Notes: generated from the letters alone by a model not told the origin. A stretch of 42,198 nt of DNA from Candidatus Epulonipiscium sp. (GCA_012521395.1 JAAYML010000117.1:1-42198); one strand, 5' to 3'. Positions 15,134 through 25,064 are shown, numbered from the stretch's first letter. Program-made: numbers and translations.

Positions 15134-17791
15134 ATGGAAAGAAAATTAGTAATGGGTATCTTAGCCAATGTTGATGCTGGTAAAACCACCTTATCAGAAA
15201 GTATGCTCTATATAAGCGGAAAAATAGGGAAAATGGGAAGAGTCGATAAACAGGATACATATCTGGATACAGATGAAATTGAAAAAAGCAGGGGAATTAC
15301 TATTTTTTCAAAACAGGCTGTTTTTGAAATGGCTTCCACCCAGATTACTCTTTTGGATACTCCGGGACATGTGGATTTTTCAATGGAAATGGAGCGGACC
15401 CTACAGGTTTTAGATTATGCTATCTTGTTAATCAGTGGTCCGGAAGGGGTAAAAAGCCATACCCTAACCCTTTGGCGCCTTTTGAAAATTTATAATATCC
15501 CCATTTTTATTTTTGTGAACAAAATGGATCAGGAAGCAGCAGACAGAGAAGAATTAATAAAAGCTTTAAAAAGCCAGTTAAGTGACAGATGCATATCTTT
15601 TGAAAAAGACTATGGAGAGGGCTTTTTTGAGGAACTGGCTGTCTGCAGTGAGGAACTGTTAGAAGCTTATCTTAGTACAGGTCATATTGAAAAGGATTTG
15701 ATTAAGGAAAAAATAAAAGCCCGTAAAGTCTTTCCCTGTTTTTTTGGGTCTGCCCTGAGGTTAGAAGGTGTTGAATATTTTTTGGAGAAAATGATTGACT
15801 ATTCCCTTATACCTTTTTATCCGGAAGACTTTGCAGCTAAAGTATTTAAAATAAGCAGGGATGAACAAGGTAACCGTTTAACCCACATGAAAATTACAGG
15901 GGGCAGGTTAAAAGTCCGGGATTTAATTAAAGGCAGTGACTGGGAAGAAAAAATTACTCAAATCCGTATTTATTCCGGTAAGAATTACGAAGCTATAGGA
16001 GAAGTAGCTGCCGGGACAGTTTGTGCCGTAACTGGCCTGAGTAAAACGAGACCAGGTGAAGGTCTGGGTCTTGAAAAAGATTTCAGTAAAGCAGTCTTAG
16101 AACCTTTATTATCATACAGGATTAATTTGCCTCATGGCTACTCTCCCAGAGAAGTTCTGCCCAAACTAAGAGAAATAGAAGAAGAAAATCCTGAACTTCA
16201 TATTACCTGGGATGAGACTTTAGAGGAAATCCAGGCACAGGTCATGGGGGAAGTCCAGATTGAAGTTTTGCAAAGCATTATAAAGAAGCGTTTTAACCTT
16301 GATATTTCTTTTGATGACGGACAGATTGTTTATAAAGAAACGATTGCAAATACCGTTGAAGGGGTTGGGCATTTTGAGCCGCTTGGTCATTATGCAGAAG
16401 TGCATCTTTTACTTGAACCGGGAGAGCCGGGAAGCGGCTTGCAATTTGGCAGTAATTGTAGTGAAGATCTTCTTGCAAGGAATTGGCAGCGGCTGATTTT
16501 AACCCATTTGGAAGAAAAGGACCATAAAGGGGTACTGACAGGTTCTTCGATTACAGATATGAAAATTACTTTAGTGGCTGGTCGTGCCCATAATAAGCAT
16601 ACAGAGGGCGGGGACTTCAGACAGGCCACCTACCGTGCTGTGCGTCAGGGTTTAAAGGAAGCACAATCTATACTTCTTGAGCCTTACTATAGTTTTCAGA
16701 TAGAATTGCCTACCAATATGGTCGGACGGGCTATGACGGATATTGAAAAAATGCATGGGACTTGTGAGATATATAAAACGGGTGAGGAAATGACGATCTT
16801 AAAAGGAACTGCGCCCGTTGCTAACATGAGAAATTATCAAAAGGAACTGACTGCTTATACAAAAGGCTTTGGTAAATTATTCTGTACTTTTAAAGGTTAT
16901 GAGTCCTGTCATAATGCAGAAGAAGTTATTGAAAGAATTAATTACAATTCCGAAGCAGATCCGAAAAATCCCACAGGTTCTATCTTTTGTTCTCATGGGG
17001 CAGGTTTTTATGTTAGTTGGGATAAGGTTAAGGACTATATGCATGTGGAGAGCTATCTGAAAGCTAAAAAGGAAATTGAAGAAAAAATACCGGAAAATAA
17101 AATTCCATCTGCAACGGAAGTCATTAGTTTGGAAGAAATAGATGAAATCTTAGGAAAAACCGTATCCAATCAGGGAAAAGGGAACAAGTGGAAAAAGACA
17201 AAGTCCTCTGTAGAGCGCTATTATGAATCTTTAAGTTCTGGGAATAGACCAACAAAAAAAGAAAAAGCAAAGCCAACCTATTTGCTTGTGGATGGTTACA
17301 ATGTTATTCATACCTGGCCGGAGTTGAAAAAACTGGCGCAAGAGAATATGGACAGTGCCAGAATTAAGCTTTTAGATATCTTAAGTAATTATAAAGCCAT
17401 TAAAAAATATGAAATTATTGTTGTTTTTGATGCTTATAAAGTTAATGGTTACAGGGAAAAAATCATGGATTATCATAATATTCATGTTGTCTTTACAAAA
17501 GAAGCCCAGACGGCAGATGAATATATAGAAAAATTTTCTTATGAGCACAATAAGGATTACAATATTATTGTGGCGACATCGGACTATTTACAGCAGATTA
17601 TTGTAAGGGGCAGTGGAAGTACCCTGCTGTCTGCCAGAGAATTAAAAGAAGAAGTAACTAGTACCCGTAAGAGTCATATTGATAGATATATAGATTTACA
17701 AGACAGGCGGACTGCCTCCCTGGAAGAGTCTATATCAAAAGATACAAAATCCAAAATCAAAGCAATTAAAAAACCACTAAATAATCAATAA
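15134..17791 (+). CDS. Tet(M)/EF-G-like ribosomal GTPase fused to a YacP/Rae1-type NYN nuclease domain
   Basis: About 885 residues. The N-terminal part is a translational GTPase: P-loop NVDAGKTT, switch I RGITIFSK, DTPGHVDF with the catalytic histidine, NKMD and GSAL, followed by domains II to V in Tet(M) order. The domain IV tip (about 485-496) reads HNKHTEGGDF and not the SPVSTPADF of true Tet proteins. A charged linker (about 640-713) leads to YLLVDGYNVIHTWPEL, VVFDAYKVNGY, AQTADEYIEK and VATSDYLQQ (about 715-845). This matches YacP/Rae1, a PIN/NYN nuclease that cuts mRNA in the ribosomal A site, and all the acidic residues expected for metal binding are present. AAGGA precedes ATG 15134; ATG 15116 in frame lacks a site. 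Probable role: ribosome rescue or mRNA cleavage coupled to GTP hydrolysis. Confidence 0.85.
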   Translation: MERKLVMGILANVDAGKTTLSESMLYISGKIGKMGRVDKQDTYLDTDEIEKSRGITIFSKQAVFEMASTQITLLDTPGHVDFSMEMERTLQVLDYAILLISGPEGVKSHTLTLWRLLKIYNIPIFIFVNKMDQEAADREELIKALKSQLSDRCISFEKDYGEGFFEELAVCSEELLEAYLSTGHIEKDLIKEKIKARKVFPCFFGSALRLEGVEYFLEKMIDYSLIPFYPEDFAAKVFKISRDEQGNRLTHMKITGGRLKVRDLIKGSDWEEKITQIRIYSGKNYEAIGEVAAGTVCAVTGLSKTRPGEGLGLEKDFSKAVLEPLLSYRINLPHGYSPREVLPKLREIEEENPELHITWDETLEEIQAQVMGEVQIEVLQSIIKKRFNLDISFDDGQIVYKETIANTVEGVGHFEPLGHYAEVHLLLEPGEPGSGLQFGSNCSEDLLARNWQRLILTHLEEKDHKGVLTGSSITDMKITLVAGRAHNKHTEGGDFRQATYRAVRQGLKEAQSILLEPYYSFQIELPTNMVGRAMTDIEKMHGTCEIYKTGEEMTILKGTAPVANMRNYQKELTAYTKGFGKLFCTFKGYESCHNAEEVIERINYNSEADPKNPTGSIFCSHGAGFYVSWDKVKDYMHVESYLKAKKEIEEKIPENKIPSATEVISLEEIDEILGKTVSNQGKGNKWKKTKSSVERYYESLSSGNRPTKKEKAKPTYLLVDGYNVIHTWPELKKLAQENMDSARIKLLDILSNYKAIKKYEIIVVFDAYKVNGYREKIMDYHNIHVVFTKEAQTADEYIEKFSYEHNKDYNIIVATSDYLQQIIVRGSGSTLLSARELKEEVTSTRKSHIDRYIDLQDRRTASLEESISKDTKSKIKAIKKPLNNQ

Positions 17792-17821
17792 ATAAAGATT
17801 CATTTAAGAAATATTTATCAT

Positions 17822-17866
17822 AAAAACTGCTTTTAAGCTAATTAGCTAAAAAGCGGTTTTTATTTT
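17822..17866. terminator. rho-independent terminator
   Basis: AAAAACTGCTTTT and AAAAGCGGTTTTT pair with one T-G wobble, and the loop itself contains AGCTAATTAGCT, which is self-complementary. T-runs follow. It closes the GTPase-nuclease gene and separates it from the sugar locus. Confidence 0.8.
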
Positions 17867-18028
17867 TCTGTTCAATCGTCGATTTTACCTGGGAGAAAAT
17901 ATAATAAAAATAAATTATGTGAATTTATTACAATATAATCGTAATTTTACCATATTTTTTTTACAGATGAGATAATTTATTATATTGCTGAACAGCTAAA
18001 AATGCAGAATAGATAAAGGGGGATATTT

Positions 18029-19411
18029 ATGAAAAAAAGAGTAATATCTTTGCTTTTAGCTTGTTTGATGATTTTTGCTGTGGCAGGATGTTCAAAATCT
18101 CAATCAGGGAAGGATAATGATAGCACGCCAACTGTTTCAAAAGAGACGGAAGAAAAAGAAAGCAAAGAGCCAGTTACATTGAATGTTTGGATTATGCCCA
18201 ACAGTGGTGAACCTGAAAAGGATTTCATGGATGTTATTCAACCGTTTTTAGAAGAAAATCCAAATATTACTGTAGTACCTACAGTAATTGACTGGGGTTC
18301 TGCCTGGACAAAGGTTACGACTGCAGCGACAAGTGGAGAAGCTCCGGATGTTACTCAGTTGGGTACAACTTGGGTAGCGGCTGTGGCTTCTATGGATGCT
18401 TTGGCGGATTTAACGCCTTATTATGATGAGTTTGGCGGAGCAGAAGCTTTCTTACCAGCAACACTGCCAACCACAGTTATTGAAGGAAGCGATCAAAGGT
18501 TTGCAGTGCCATGGTTTGTTGATTCCAGAGCACTTTATTACAGGAAAGATGCTTGTGAAATAGCAGGGGTAAATCCTGAAACAGATTTTGCTACCTGGGA
18601 TAGTTTTAAGGAAGCACTGAAAAAATTAAACGGGGTAGAAGTAGACGGAAAGAAAATGGTAGCTTTAGGTATGCCTGGTAAGAACGACTGGAATGTAGTT
18701 CATAATTTTTCCTGGTGGATTTGGGGAGCAGGAGGAGATTTTGTAAGTGATGATTTAAAAACTTCCACGATTAATTCACCAGAAGCCTTTGAGGGTGTTA
18801 AATTCTATACAGAACTTGCTATTGAAGGTTTAATGTCTATGCCAAGCTTAGAAAAGAATTCAGCAGAGATAGAAGCTTTGTTCAATGCAGGAGAATTTGC
18901 AACGATTTTTTCTGGAGGTTATTTTGCAAAAACCATAAAAGATAATGCAGTAAAAGATCCGGAAAATTCCATCGTTGACAAAGTTGGTGTAGCAATGATT
19001 CCTGAAGGACCCAAAGGAAGACATGTCTTCTTTGGAGGAAGTACTCTGGCTGTTTATAAAACGACTAAACATATGGATGAAGCAGTAAAATTGATTCAGT
19101 TTTTAACTTCTAAAGAAGCACAAATTGAATATTCCAAGAGACATGGAAATCTTCCGGCAACAAAAGAAGCTTATGAAGATCCATATATTGATCAGGACCC
19201 AATGCTGTCCGTATTTAAGGAACAGGCGAAATATGGAAGAGCATATCCTTCTATTCCTGGATGGGCTCCATCCGAAAGCTTACTTCAAAAAGGTTTAAGT
19301 AATGTTTGGGATAATGTGATGGGAGTAAACGGACCTTATGATCCTGAAAGAACAAAGATAGAATTAGATGCAGCAGCGGCAGATGCTACTGCAGTATATC
19401 AAGCGAATTAA
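18029..19411 (+). CDS. ABC transporter sugar-binding lipoprotein
   Basis: 460 residues. A basic start, a hydrophobic helix and AVAGC with lipobox Cys21 mark an exported lipoprotein, followed by a Ser/Lys/Glu-rich linker. The mature part has the MalE/family-1 fold: LNVWIMPNSG, GEAPDVTQLGTTW, VPWFVDSRALYYRKD, FKEALKKL and the late AVKLIQFLTSKEAQ. It captures oligosaccharide outside the membrane and hands it to the two permeases downstream. GGGGGAT precedes the ATG. A hairpin after the gene may lower expression of the permeases relative to the binder. Locus context suggests beta-1,3-gluco-oligosaccharides as ligand, which is inference. Confidence 0.9.
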   Translation: MKKRVISLLLACLMIFAVAGCSKSQSGKDNDSTPTVSKETEEKESKEPVTLNVWIMPNSGEPEKDFMDVIQPFLEENPNITVVPTVIDWGSAWTKVTTAATSGEAPDVTQLGTTWVAAVASMDALADLTPYYDEFGGAEAFLPATLPTTVIEGSDQRFAVPWFVDSRALYYRKDACEIAGVNPETDFATWDSFKEALKKLNGVEVDGKKMVALGMPGKNDWNVVHNFSWWIWGAGGDFVSDDLKTSTINSPEAFEGVKFYTELAIEGLMSMPSLEKNSAEIEALFNAGEFATIFSGGYFAKTIKDNAVKDPENSIVDKVGVAMIPEGPKGRHVFFGGSTLAVYKTTKHMDEAVKLIQFLTSKEAQIEYSKRHGNLPATKEAYEDPYIDQDPMLSVFKEQAKYGRAYPSIPGWAPSESLLQKGLSNVWDNVMGVNGPYDPERTKIELDAAAADATAVYQAN

Positions 19412-19425
19412 ATAAAGTGAATAAT

Positions 19426-19456
19426 AGTGCAGAGAAGATTCTCTGCACTGATTTTT
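19426..19456 (+). terminator. attenuator-like hairpin between binding protein and permeases
   Basis: AGTGCAGAGAA and TTCTCTGCACT form an 11-bp perfect stem with GA between, followed by GATTTTTAA. It lies within the operon, so it is likely a partial terminator or an mRNA 3'-end stabiliser that lets the binding protein be made in excess. Confidence 0.75.
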
Positions 19457-19479
19457 AATAATCAAAGAGGGAGATATGT

Positions 19480-20466
19480 ATGAAGGTTGAGATATCCAGA
19501 GAGAAAGTGGTATCAAAAAAAAACAAGAAAACAAGCAGGTTAATATTTGAAATCAGAAAAAACAGATTTGCATACGCATTAGTTTTACCTGCATTTATTG
19601 CCATGTTAATTATTCATTTTATTCCTATGGTACAAGGTATCTATATGTCTTTTCTAAAATTAAATCAATTTACTTTGAATCAGTTTTTGAAAGCACCTTT
19701 TGTAGGATTGCAAAACTACTATACAGTATTATTTGATAAGTCCAGCACATTGCGGTCTGGTTTTATGGATGCATTAAGAAATACCATTATTTATGCCTTA
19801 TCAGTAAATATACTTGTATTAGTGATTGGTATGATATCGGCATTGCTGGTCAATAGAAAGTTTAAATTCAGAGGACTGGCCAGGACTTTATTATTAACGC
19901 CGTGGGTCGTACCATCTTATGTGGTAGGAATGTTATGGGGTTTTATGTGGCAGCAGGATACAGGGATCATCAATAGAATTTTAGTGGATTGGTTACATAT
20001 ATTGCCTGATAAACCTTTCTGGCTGAGTGGGCCGAATACTTTATGGGCAATTATCATTCCTACGGTCTGGAGGAGTACCCCTTTTATTATGATTATGCTA
20101 TTAGCAGGCCTTCAAAATATCCCGGAAGATTATTATGAAGCAGCAGAAATTGACGGTGCCTCATCTGTTCAAAAGTTCAGACATATCACATTACCTTTAC
20201 TCAGGCCAATTATTGCTGTTAATTTGCTTCACGGAATGATTACTCATATTTATTCTTTTAATATTGTTGCAATGATGTTTGGTCATGGTGCAGGATTTCC
20301 AGGTAAATGGGGTGATTTATTAATGACCAATATTAACCGTAATTCTTTTGGCATATGGCAAATGGGTACAGGTGCTGCTGCAACCATTGTAGTAATGATT
20401 ATTGTATTAAGTATTGTTGGAATTTGGTATAGAGTATTTAGAGAAGATTTGGTGGTGGAAGAATGA
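19480..20466 (+). CDS. ABC sugar transporter permease (MalF/UgpA type)
   Basis: 328 residues with about six membrane helices, starting YALVLPAFIAMLIIHFIP. The cytoplasmic EAA loop, YYEAAEIDGASSVQKFRHITLP (quoted as EAAEIDGA and FRHITLP), docks the ATPase. GAGGGAG lies 6 bases before the ATG. The last four bases overlap the start of the second permease as ATGA. No ATPase is encoded in this window, so a shared MsmK/UgpC-type ATPase elsewhere is expected to energise it. Confidence 0.92.
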   Translation: MKVEISREKVVSKKNKKTSRLIFEIRKNRFAYALVLPAFIAMLIIHFIPMVQGIYMSFLKLNQFTLNQFLKAPFVGLQNYYTVLFDKSSTLRSGFMDALRNTIIYALSVNILVLVIGMISALLVNRKFKFRGLARTLLLTPWVVPSYVVGMLWGFMWQQDTGIINRILVDWLHILPDKPFWLSGPNTLWAIIIPTVWRSTPFIMIMLLAGLQNIPEDYYEAAEIDGASSVQKFRHITLPLLRPIIAVNLLHGMITHIYSFNIVAMMFGHGAGFPGKWGDLLMTNINRNSFGIWQMGTGAAATIVVMIIVLSIVGIWYRVFREDLVVEE

Positions 20467-21329
20467 AGAATAATTACATGAAAAACTTGAAACGGAAGAA
20501 AAAAATTCAGCATATAGCTGCCAATATATTACTCTTTATAATTGTTATATTTACTATATTCCCAATTGTATGGATGTTTATTAGTTCTTTAATGACACAA
20601 AATAATCTTGCAGCGGGGAAAATTACAGACATAACGCACTGGGAGAATTATATTGAAATGTGGAATAATATTGATTTCTTTAAGTACTTCAAGAATAGTT
20701 TGATTGTGTGTAGTATAACAACGATTATTGCTCTTATCATAGCAACTTTTGCAGGCTATTCCATTGCAAGATTTAAGTTTCCGGGTTCAGGTTTATTTGG
20801 AACAGCAGTATTATCCACTCAAATGATTCCTGGAATTATGTTTTTGCTTCCTCTTTACATGATGTTCATAAAAATACAAAGAAGTCTGGGCATTAGTATT
20901 GTTAACACTTATCATGGAATAATTATTACCTATTCAGCTTTTTTTATTCCATTTAGTATTTGGATATTGAGAGGTTTTTTTGCAAGCATTCCAAAAGAAT
21001 TAGAAGAAGCTGCACAAATAGATGGCTGTAGTCCATTTGGAGCATTTATGAGGATAATATTACCTTTGTCCAGTACAGGAATTATTGCCACAGGGATATA
21101 TATTTTCTTAATGGCCTGGGATGAGCTTTTATTTGCCTGGGTTTTAGCAACAACGCCTGATGTTGCAACAATACCGGTTGGGATTCGATTATATGTTGGA
21201 AATTATCAAAACAGATATGATCTGTTGATGGCTGCCGGAGTTGTATCTACGATACCAATACTAATCATATTCTTTACTTTACAAAAGAAATTTATAAGTG
21301 GAATAACAGCTGGAGCGGTAAAAGGCTAG
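20463..21329 (+). CDS. ABC sugar transporter permease (MalG/UgpE type)
   Basis: 288 residues with about six membrane helices, beginning ILLFIIVIFTIFPIVWMF. The EAA loop ELEEAAQIDGCSPFGAF carries the usual glycine, and MAWDELLFAW is the typical late helix of the carbohydrate CUT1 MalG type. It is translationally coupled to the preceding permease by a 4-base overlap. The pair forms the membrane channel for the binding lipoprotein encoded at 18029. Ligand specificity cannot be read from the permeases. Confidence 0.92.
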   Translation: MKNNYMKNLKRKKKIQHIAANILLFIIVIFTIFPIVWMFISSLMTQNNLAAGKITDITHWENYIEMWNNIDFFKYFKNSLIVCSITTIIALIIATFAGYSIARFKFPGSGLFGTAVLSTQMIPGIMFLLPLYMMFIKIQRSLGISIVNTYHGIIITYSAFFIPFSIWILRGFFASIPKELEEAAQIDGCSPFGAFMRIILPLSSTGIIATGIYIFLMAWDELLFAWVLATTPDVATIPVGIRLYVGNYQNRYDLLMAAGVVSTIPILIIFFTLQKKFISGITAGAVKG

Positions 21330-21404
21330 GTTTTTTACTATTTAAGCAGCAGGCATCTTAGCAGGATAGCTATCCGATTTATATTGAAAAGGGTGATTTG
21401 GCAG

Positions 21405-23441
21405 ATGTTCTATAAGAATTTAAAAATTGGAACAAAACTTAATCTGTCCTTTGCCATTTTAATTATAGTTCCTTTGTCTATAATAGGAATTTTATCTTAT
21501 AGTAAAATGTCTTCTTCTTTAATTGAACAAAACAGGAATAATTTGATAGAACTTATGAAACAAACAAGCAAAAGTATTGATATTGCTTTTATGGAAATTG
21601 ACAGGAATATGACTGCTTTATCAAGAAATGAACAAATAGGGAGCTTAGTAGAAAATTATAGTAAATTAGATGATAATCAAAAGATAAGGACTAAAAATCA
21701 AATTCAGCATTTAATGAACGATGCTATTAATGCAAGGGTTGAGATTGCAGACATTTATATTATTACAAAGAATAATGATATTTTTTCTTCCGGAGTAAGA
21801 GTAATGGATCCAAAGTATGATTTGATTTCTTCGTATGCAGTTACAAGGTTTAAAGAGAGTGAAAGAAATTCATTATGGATTGATACATACGAAACTGATA
21901 ATGATGCTACAGGTGGAATTTCTAAGCGGATATTGACGGTATTTAAAAATATGTATGTTAGTACATCACTTAAAAGTGTGGGGACTTTAATGGCAAACGT
22001 AAAAGAACAATATTTATACGATTTGGTTAAAGATATTAAAATGGATTATGACGGATATTTCTTTGTTATAGGTCAGGATAAAAATATAGTGATGGATCCT
22101 AAAAATTTAAACAATAATGGAATGATTTTAAAAGACAGATACCTGGATAAAGTTTTTCAGGAAGATACTTCCTGGTTTATTGAAGAAATTGACGGAGAAG
22201 AAATGTTGGTTACTTTTAGTAAGTGCAAAAATTTAGATTGGGTTGTTGTTGGTTTAACACCTGTAAAAAATATAACAGCTCCAGTAACTTCTATGGGATT
22301 TGAACTGCTTTTAATCGGCATTTTTTGTTTAATTATATCTTTTTTTGCTGCAGTGTTAATTACAAGAGATATTACGAAACCAATGGGGCTTCTTATTAAA
22401 CAAATTGAAAAGGTAAAAGAAGGTCAATTAAACATAAAGTATAAAGTAGGCAGAAATGACGAAATAGGGATTTTAGCACGATGTTTCAGGGATATGGCAG
22501 AAAGACTGAAATATTTAATATTAGAAATTAAAAAAATGTCAGGGGAAACTTATAAATTATCTCAGGAATTATCAGCAACAAGTGAAGAAAATTATGCTAC
22601 AATTGAAGAATTTTCGCAGACGATTAATGATATTCAGGAAGAAATACATTCACAGGTAAAAGGAATAGAAACATGTAGTCATGTGGCATTTAGCTTATCT
22701 GATGAGATAGAAGATATCATTGAAAGTTTCAATCATATGAATCAAAAAATATATGAAGTAAAAGTTTCCAGTGAACAGGGTAAAGAATCTGTTGGAACTT
22801 TGAAGGATAAGGCAGAAAATTTGAAAGAGATGATTGAAAATGTTTCGGCGGTAGTAGAGGGTTTAATCAATGAGTCAAAAGAAATATCGGTGATTACAAC
22901 AACAATAAAATATATAGCAGAACAAATTGACCTGCTGGCACTTAATGCAGCAGTAGAAGCAGCGCGTGCAGGTTTATACGGAAAAGGATTTAGTGTTGTA
23001 GCGGAGGAAGTAAAAAAATTAGCAGAACAGACAAGTTCATCGGTTCAGTATATTGATGAAAAACTAAATCATATGAGTATGAGTATTGAAAATGTAAGAA
23101 AGGTAGTTATCAGTACTGAAAAATTCACACAAGAGCATAATATAGCTGTTAAAGATACATCAGAAAAATTTGAGTTAATTGACCATTCGATGGACTATGT
23201 TGTAGAGGAAATTGATGGCGTAAAAGATTTAATATCCAATATTGAAAAGTCCAGAAAAGAGATTGTTGTTTTAATGGAAAGATTAAATAACAGTTCCAGA
23301 GAACATTTTGCAAGTACGCAAAATTTAGCAGCAGCATCCAGTGAGGAAGTAGAGCTTAATAAGCATCTGGTTGAGATGGCTGAAGAATTAAGAGCTTTAT
23401 CAGCAATAGTAGAAGAAAAAATATCTGTTTTCAGTTTATAA
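21405..23441 (+). CDS. methyl-accepting chemotaxis protein with an extracellular Cache-like domain
   Basis: About 678 residues. TM1 lies at about 11-32 and TM2 at about 290-320 ([20 protein letters not shown]). Between them is an extracytoplasmic domain of about 260 residues of dCache type ([37 protein letters not shown]). HAMP follows (about 322-375), then the signalling coiled coil with the conserved tip [16 protein letters not shown]. It controls CheA and thus motility. I prefer ATG 21405, with AAAAGGG upstream, to TTG 21384. It lies between the transporter genes and a second binding protein, so it may direct swimming towards the same glucan fragments. No CheR-tethering pentapeptide is seen at the C-terminus. 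Confidence 0.88.
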   Translation: MFYKNLKIGTKLNLSFAILIIVPLSIIGILSYSKMSSSLIEQNRNNLIELMKQTSKSIDIAFMEIDRNMTALSRNEQIGSLVENYSKLDDNQKIRTKNQIQHLMNDAINARVEIADIYIITKNNDIFSSGVRVMDPKYDLISSYAVTRFKESERNSLWIDTYETDNDATGGISKRILTVFKNMYVSTSLKSVGTLMANVKEQYLYDLVKDIKMDYDGYFFVIGQDKNIVMDPKNLNNNGMILKDRYLDKVFQEDTSWFIEEIDGEEMLVTFSKCKNLDWVVVGLTPVKNITAPVTSMGFELLLIGIFCLIISFFAAVLITRDITKPMGLLIKQIEKVKEGQLNIKYKVGRNDEIGILARCFRDMAERLKYLILEIKKMSGETYKLSQELSATSEENYATIEEFSQTINDIQEEIHSQVKGIETCSHVAFSLSDEIEDIIESFNHMNQKIYEVKVSSEQGKESVGTLKDKAENLKEMIENVSAVVEGLINESKEISVITTTIKYIAEQIDLLALNAAVEAARAGLYGKGFSVVAEEVKKLAEQTSSSVQYIDEKLNHMSMSIENVRKVVISTEKFTQEHNIAVKDTSEKFELIDHSMDYVVEEIDGVKDLISNIEKSRKEIVVLMERLNNSSREHFASTQNLAAASSEEVELNKHLVEMAEELRALSAIVEEKISVFSL

Positions 23442-23638
23442 ATGGACTAGATGGACAACTTATGGTTTTGGTAAAACAAAAGCTGATTTTAATGGGGAGG
23501 GGGATTCTCCGTTATATTGAAAAACGCAATTAAGTCAACTAAAATAGTATTGAACAAAAGTTTCGTTAAACGTTATTATAAATATTTTATCAGAGGGGGA
23601 TAAAAATCTGTACTCAAAGTCAAAAAACTTTAAGGATA

Positions 23639-24919
23639 ATGGTTAATATCATTTTGTTCATTTGTGTTTTAATGACATCTTGCAATACAAATAGAAAAAA
23701 AGATGAGATGCTAATATCGGAAACTGACGAAAACCCCATACATTTAGAAATATGGACGATATGGGGCAATAATGACATTCTCGCCGGAAAGGCTTTGCAA
23801 AATCTGGTAGATGATTATATGAAGCGTCATCCTGAAGTCCAGATTACCATAACAACAACTACAACTGAAACTTATAAATCTAAATTACCTTCGGCATTAG
23901 CTGTTAATGAAGGTCCTGATATATTTTTTGTTTGGGGATATGGATTTGCTGAACCAATAGTTAAGTCAGGAAAAGCGGTTGATTTAACACCTTATGTACA
24001 AGAAATGAAAGAAAATGCCCTAAGTAACACTTTTGATGCCTTAACTTATGAAGATAAAATTTATGGATTGCCGTTATTTGGCTGGATAATGGGGCTATAT
24101 TGTAACACAGAAATGTTTGACAGATATAATATCAAAATTCCAGAAACTTATTCTGAATTAACTGAAGCAGTAAAAGAATTCAGAAAGCATTGTTTAACAC
24201 CCATGGCATTACCTGGGAGAGAACCCTGGGCAATTTCATTTTACTATATGGCTTTAGCAGAAAGGGAAGCTGGCCTGGAAAAAATTCAAAAAATAGCAGC
24301 AGGACAAGAAGCTTTTGATGATCCTTCTATGATCAGTGCAGCGTATAAATTAAAAGAATTAAAAGATTTAGGAGCTTTTTCTGAGGATTATTATCGTTTA
24401 TTAAGTTATGAAGCAGATTCACTTTTTTTGGAAGGATTTGTTCCAATGCATTTAAATGGTAGTTGGCTGTCAAGTACTTTAGACGATGAGGAATATTCCA
24501 AATTAAAAGGTAAAGTGAAGATCATTCCTTTTCCAGTTATCACAGAAGAAAATGGAACAGACGAAGGAATAGGGGGATATGTTGACTCCTTCATGATAAA
24601 TGCTGAAAGTGAAAATAAAGAAGAGGCAATAAAATTATATCTGGATATTATGCCCAAGTTAAGCAGAGAATTAACTCAAATAGGTATGGGGCTGCCAGTC
24701 TGGAAGGATGTAAGAATTGATAAAGAAAAGACAATTTATCAATTTTTAGAAATATATCCTGAGGCGGGATATCATGCTGCATATGATCAAATTTTGCCTC
24801 AAAAAGTCAGAGAAGTACACCTGGCTTATTTGCAAGATTTATTGGAAGGAAGAATTACACCAGAAGAATTTGTTAGTATTCAGGCAGAAGAAATGAAACA
24901 ATATCAAAATACGGATTAA
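23639..24919 (+). CDS. second extracellular sugar-binding lipoprotein, N-terminus uncertain
   Basis: 426 residues from this ATG. LEIWTIWGN, DEGPDIFF-like NEGPDIFFVWGYG, YGLPLFGWIMGLYCNTEMF and GSWLSSTL match family-1 solute-binding proteins, and LMTSC is a lipobox. The start is problematic: only a weak AAGGAT abuts this ATG and the signal peptide would lack a basic start. A strong GAGGGGGA lies at 23593-23600, 7 bases before CTG 23608, in another frame. Removing one A from the six-A run 23622-23627 would join that start to this frame and give a normal basic signal peptide. No permeases follow, so it may feed the upstream permeases, the chemoreceptor or the sensor kinase. Confidence 0.8.
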   Translation: MVNIILFICVLMTSCNTNRKKDEMLISETDENPIHLEIWTIWGNNDILAGKALQNLVDDYMKRHPEVQITITTTTTETYKSKLPSALAVNEGPDIFFVWGYGFAEPIVKSGKAVDLTPYVQEMKENALSNTFDALTYEDKIYGLPLFGWIMGLYCNTEMFDRYNIKIPETYSELTEAVKEFRKHCLTPMALPGREPWAISFYYMALAEREAGLEKIQKIAAGQEAFDDPSMISAAYKLKELKDLGAFSEDYYRLLSYEADSLFLEGFVPMHLNGSWLSSTLDDEEYSKLKGKVKIIPFPVITEENGTDEGIGGYVDSFMINAESENKEEAIKLYLDIMPKLSRELTQIGMGLPVWKDVRIDKEKTIYQFLEIYPEAGYHAAYDQILPQKVREVHLAYLQDLLEGRITPEEFVSIQAEEMKQYQNTD

Positions 24920-25064
24920 GGATAAAGCCATCCAGTAATGGGATGACTTATTATTATAATTTTATACTAAAAAATCATAATTATATGGTCTATGGACAGA
25001 GTAAAAAATGTTTTAAAATAATAGTAAGAAATAATACTAAATATTTTTAGAAGGAGTGGATGAT

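Noticed and set aside
15134-17791. Tetracycline resistance gene tet(M)/tet(W)
   Set aside because: The GTPase part resembles the group, but the domain IV tip differs and a nuclease domain follows; resistance is not supported.
17880-18028. Catabolite-responsive element before the sugar locus
   Set aside because: I looked for TGWAANCGNTNWCA and found no acceptable match.
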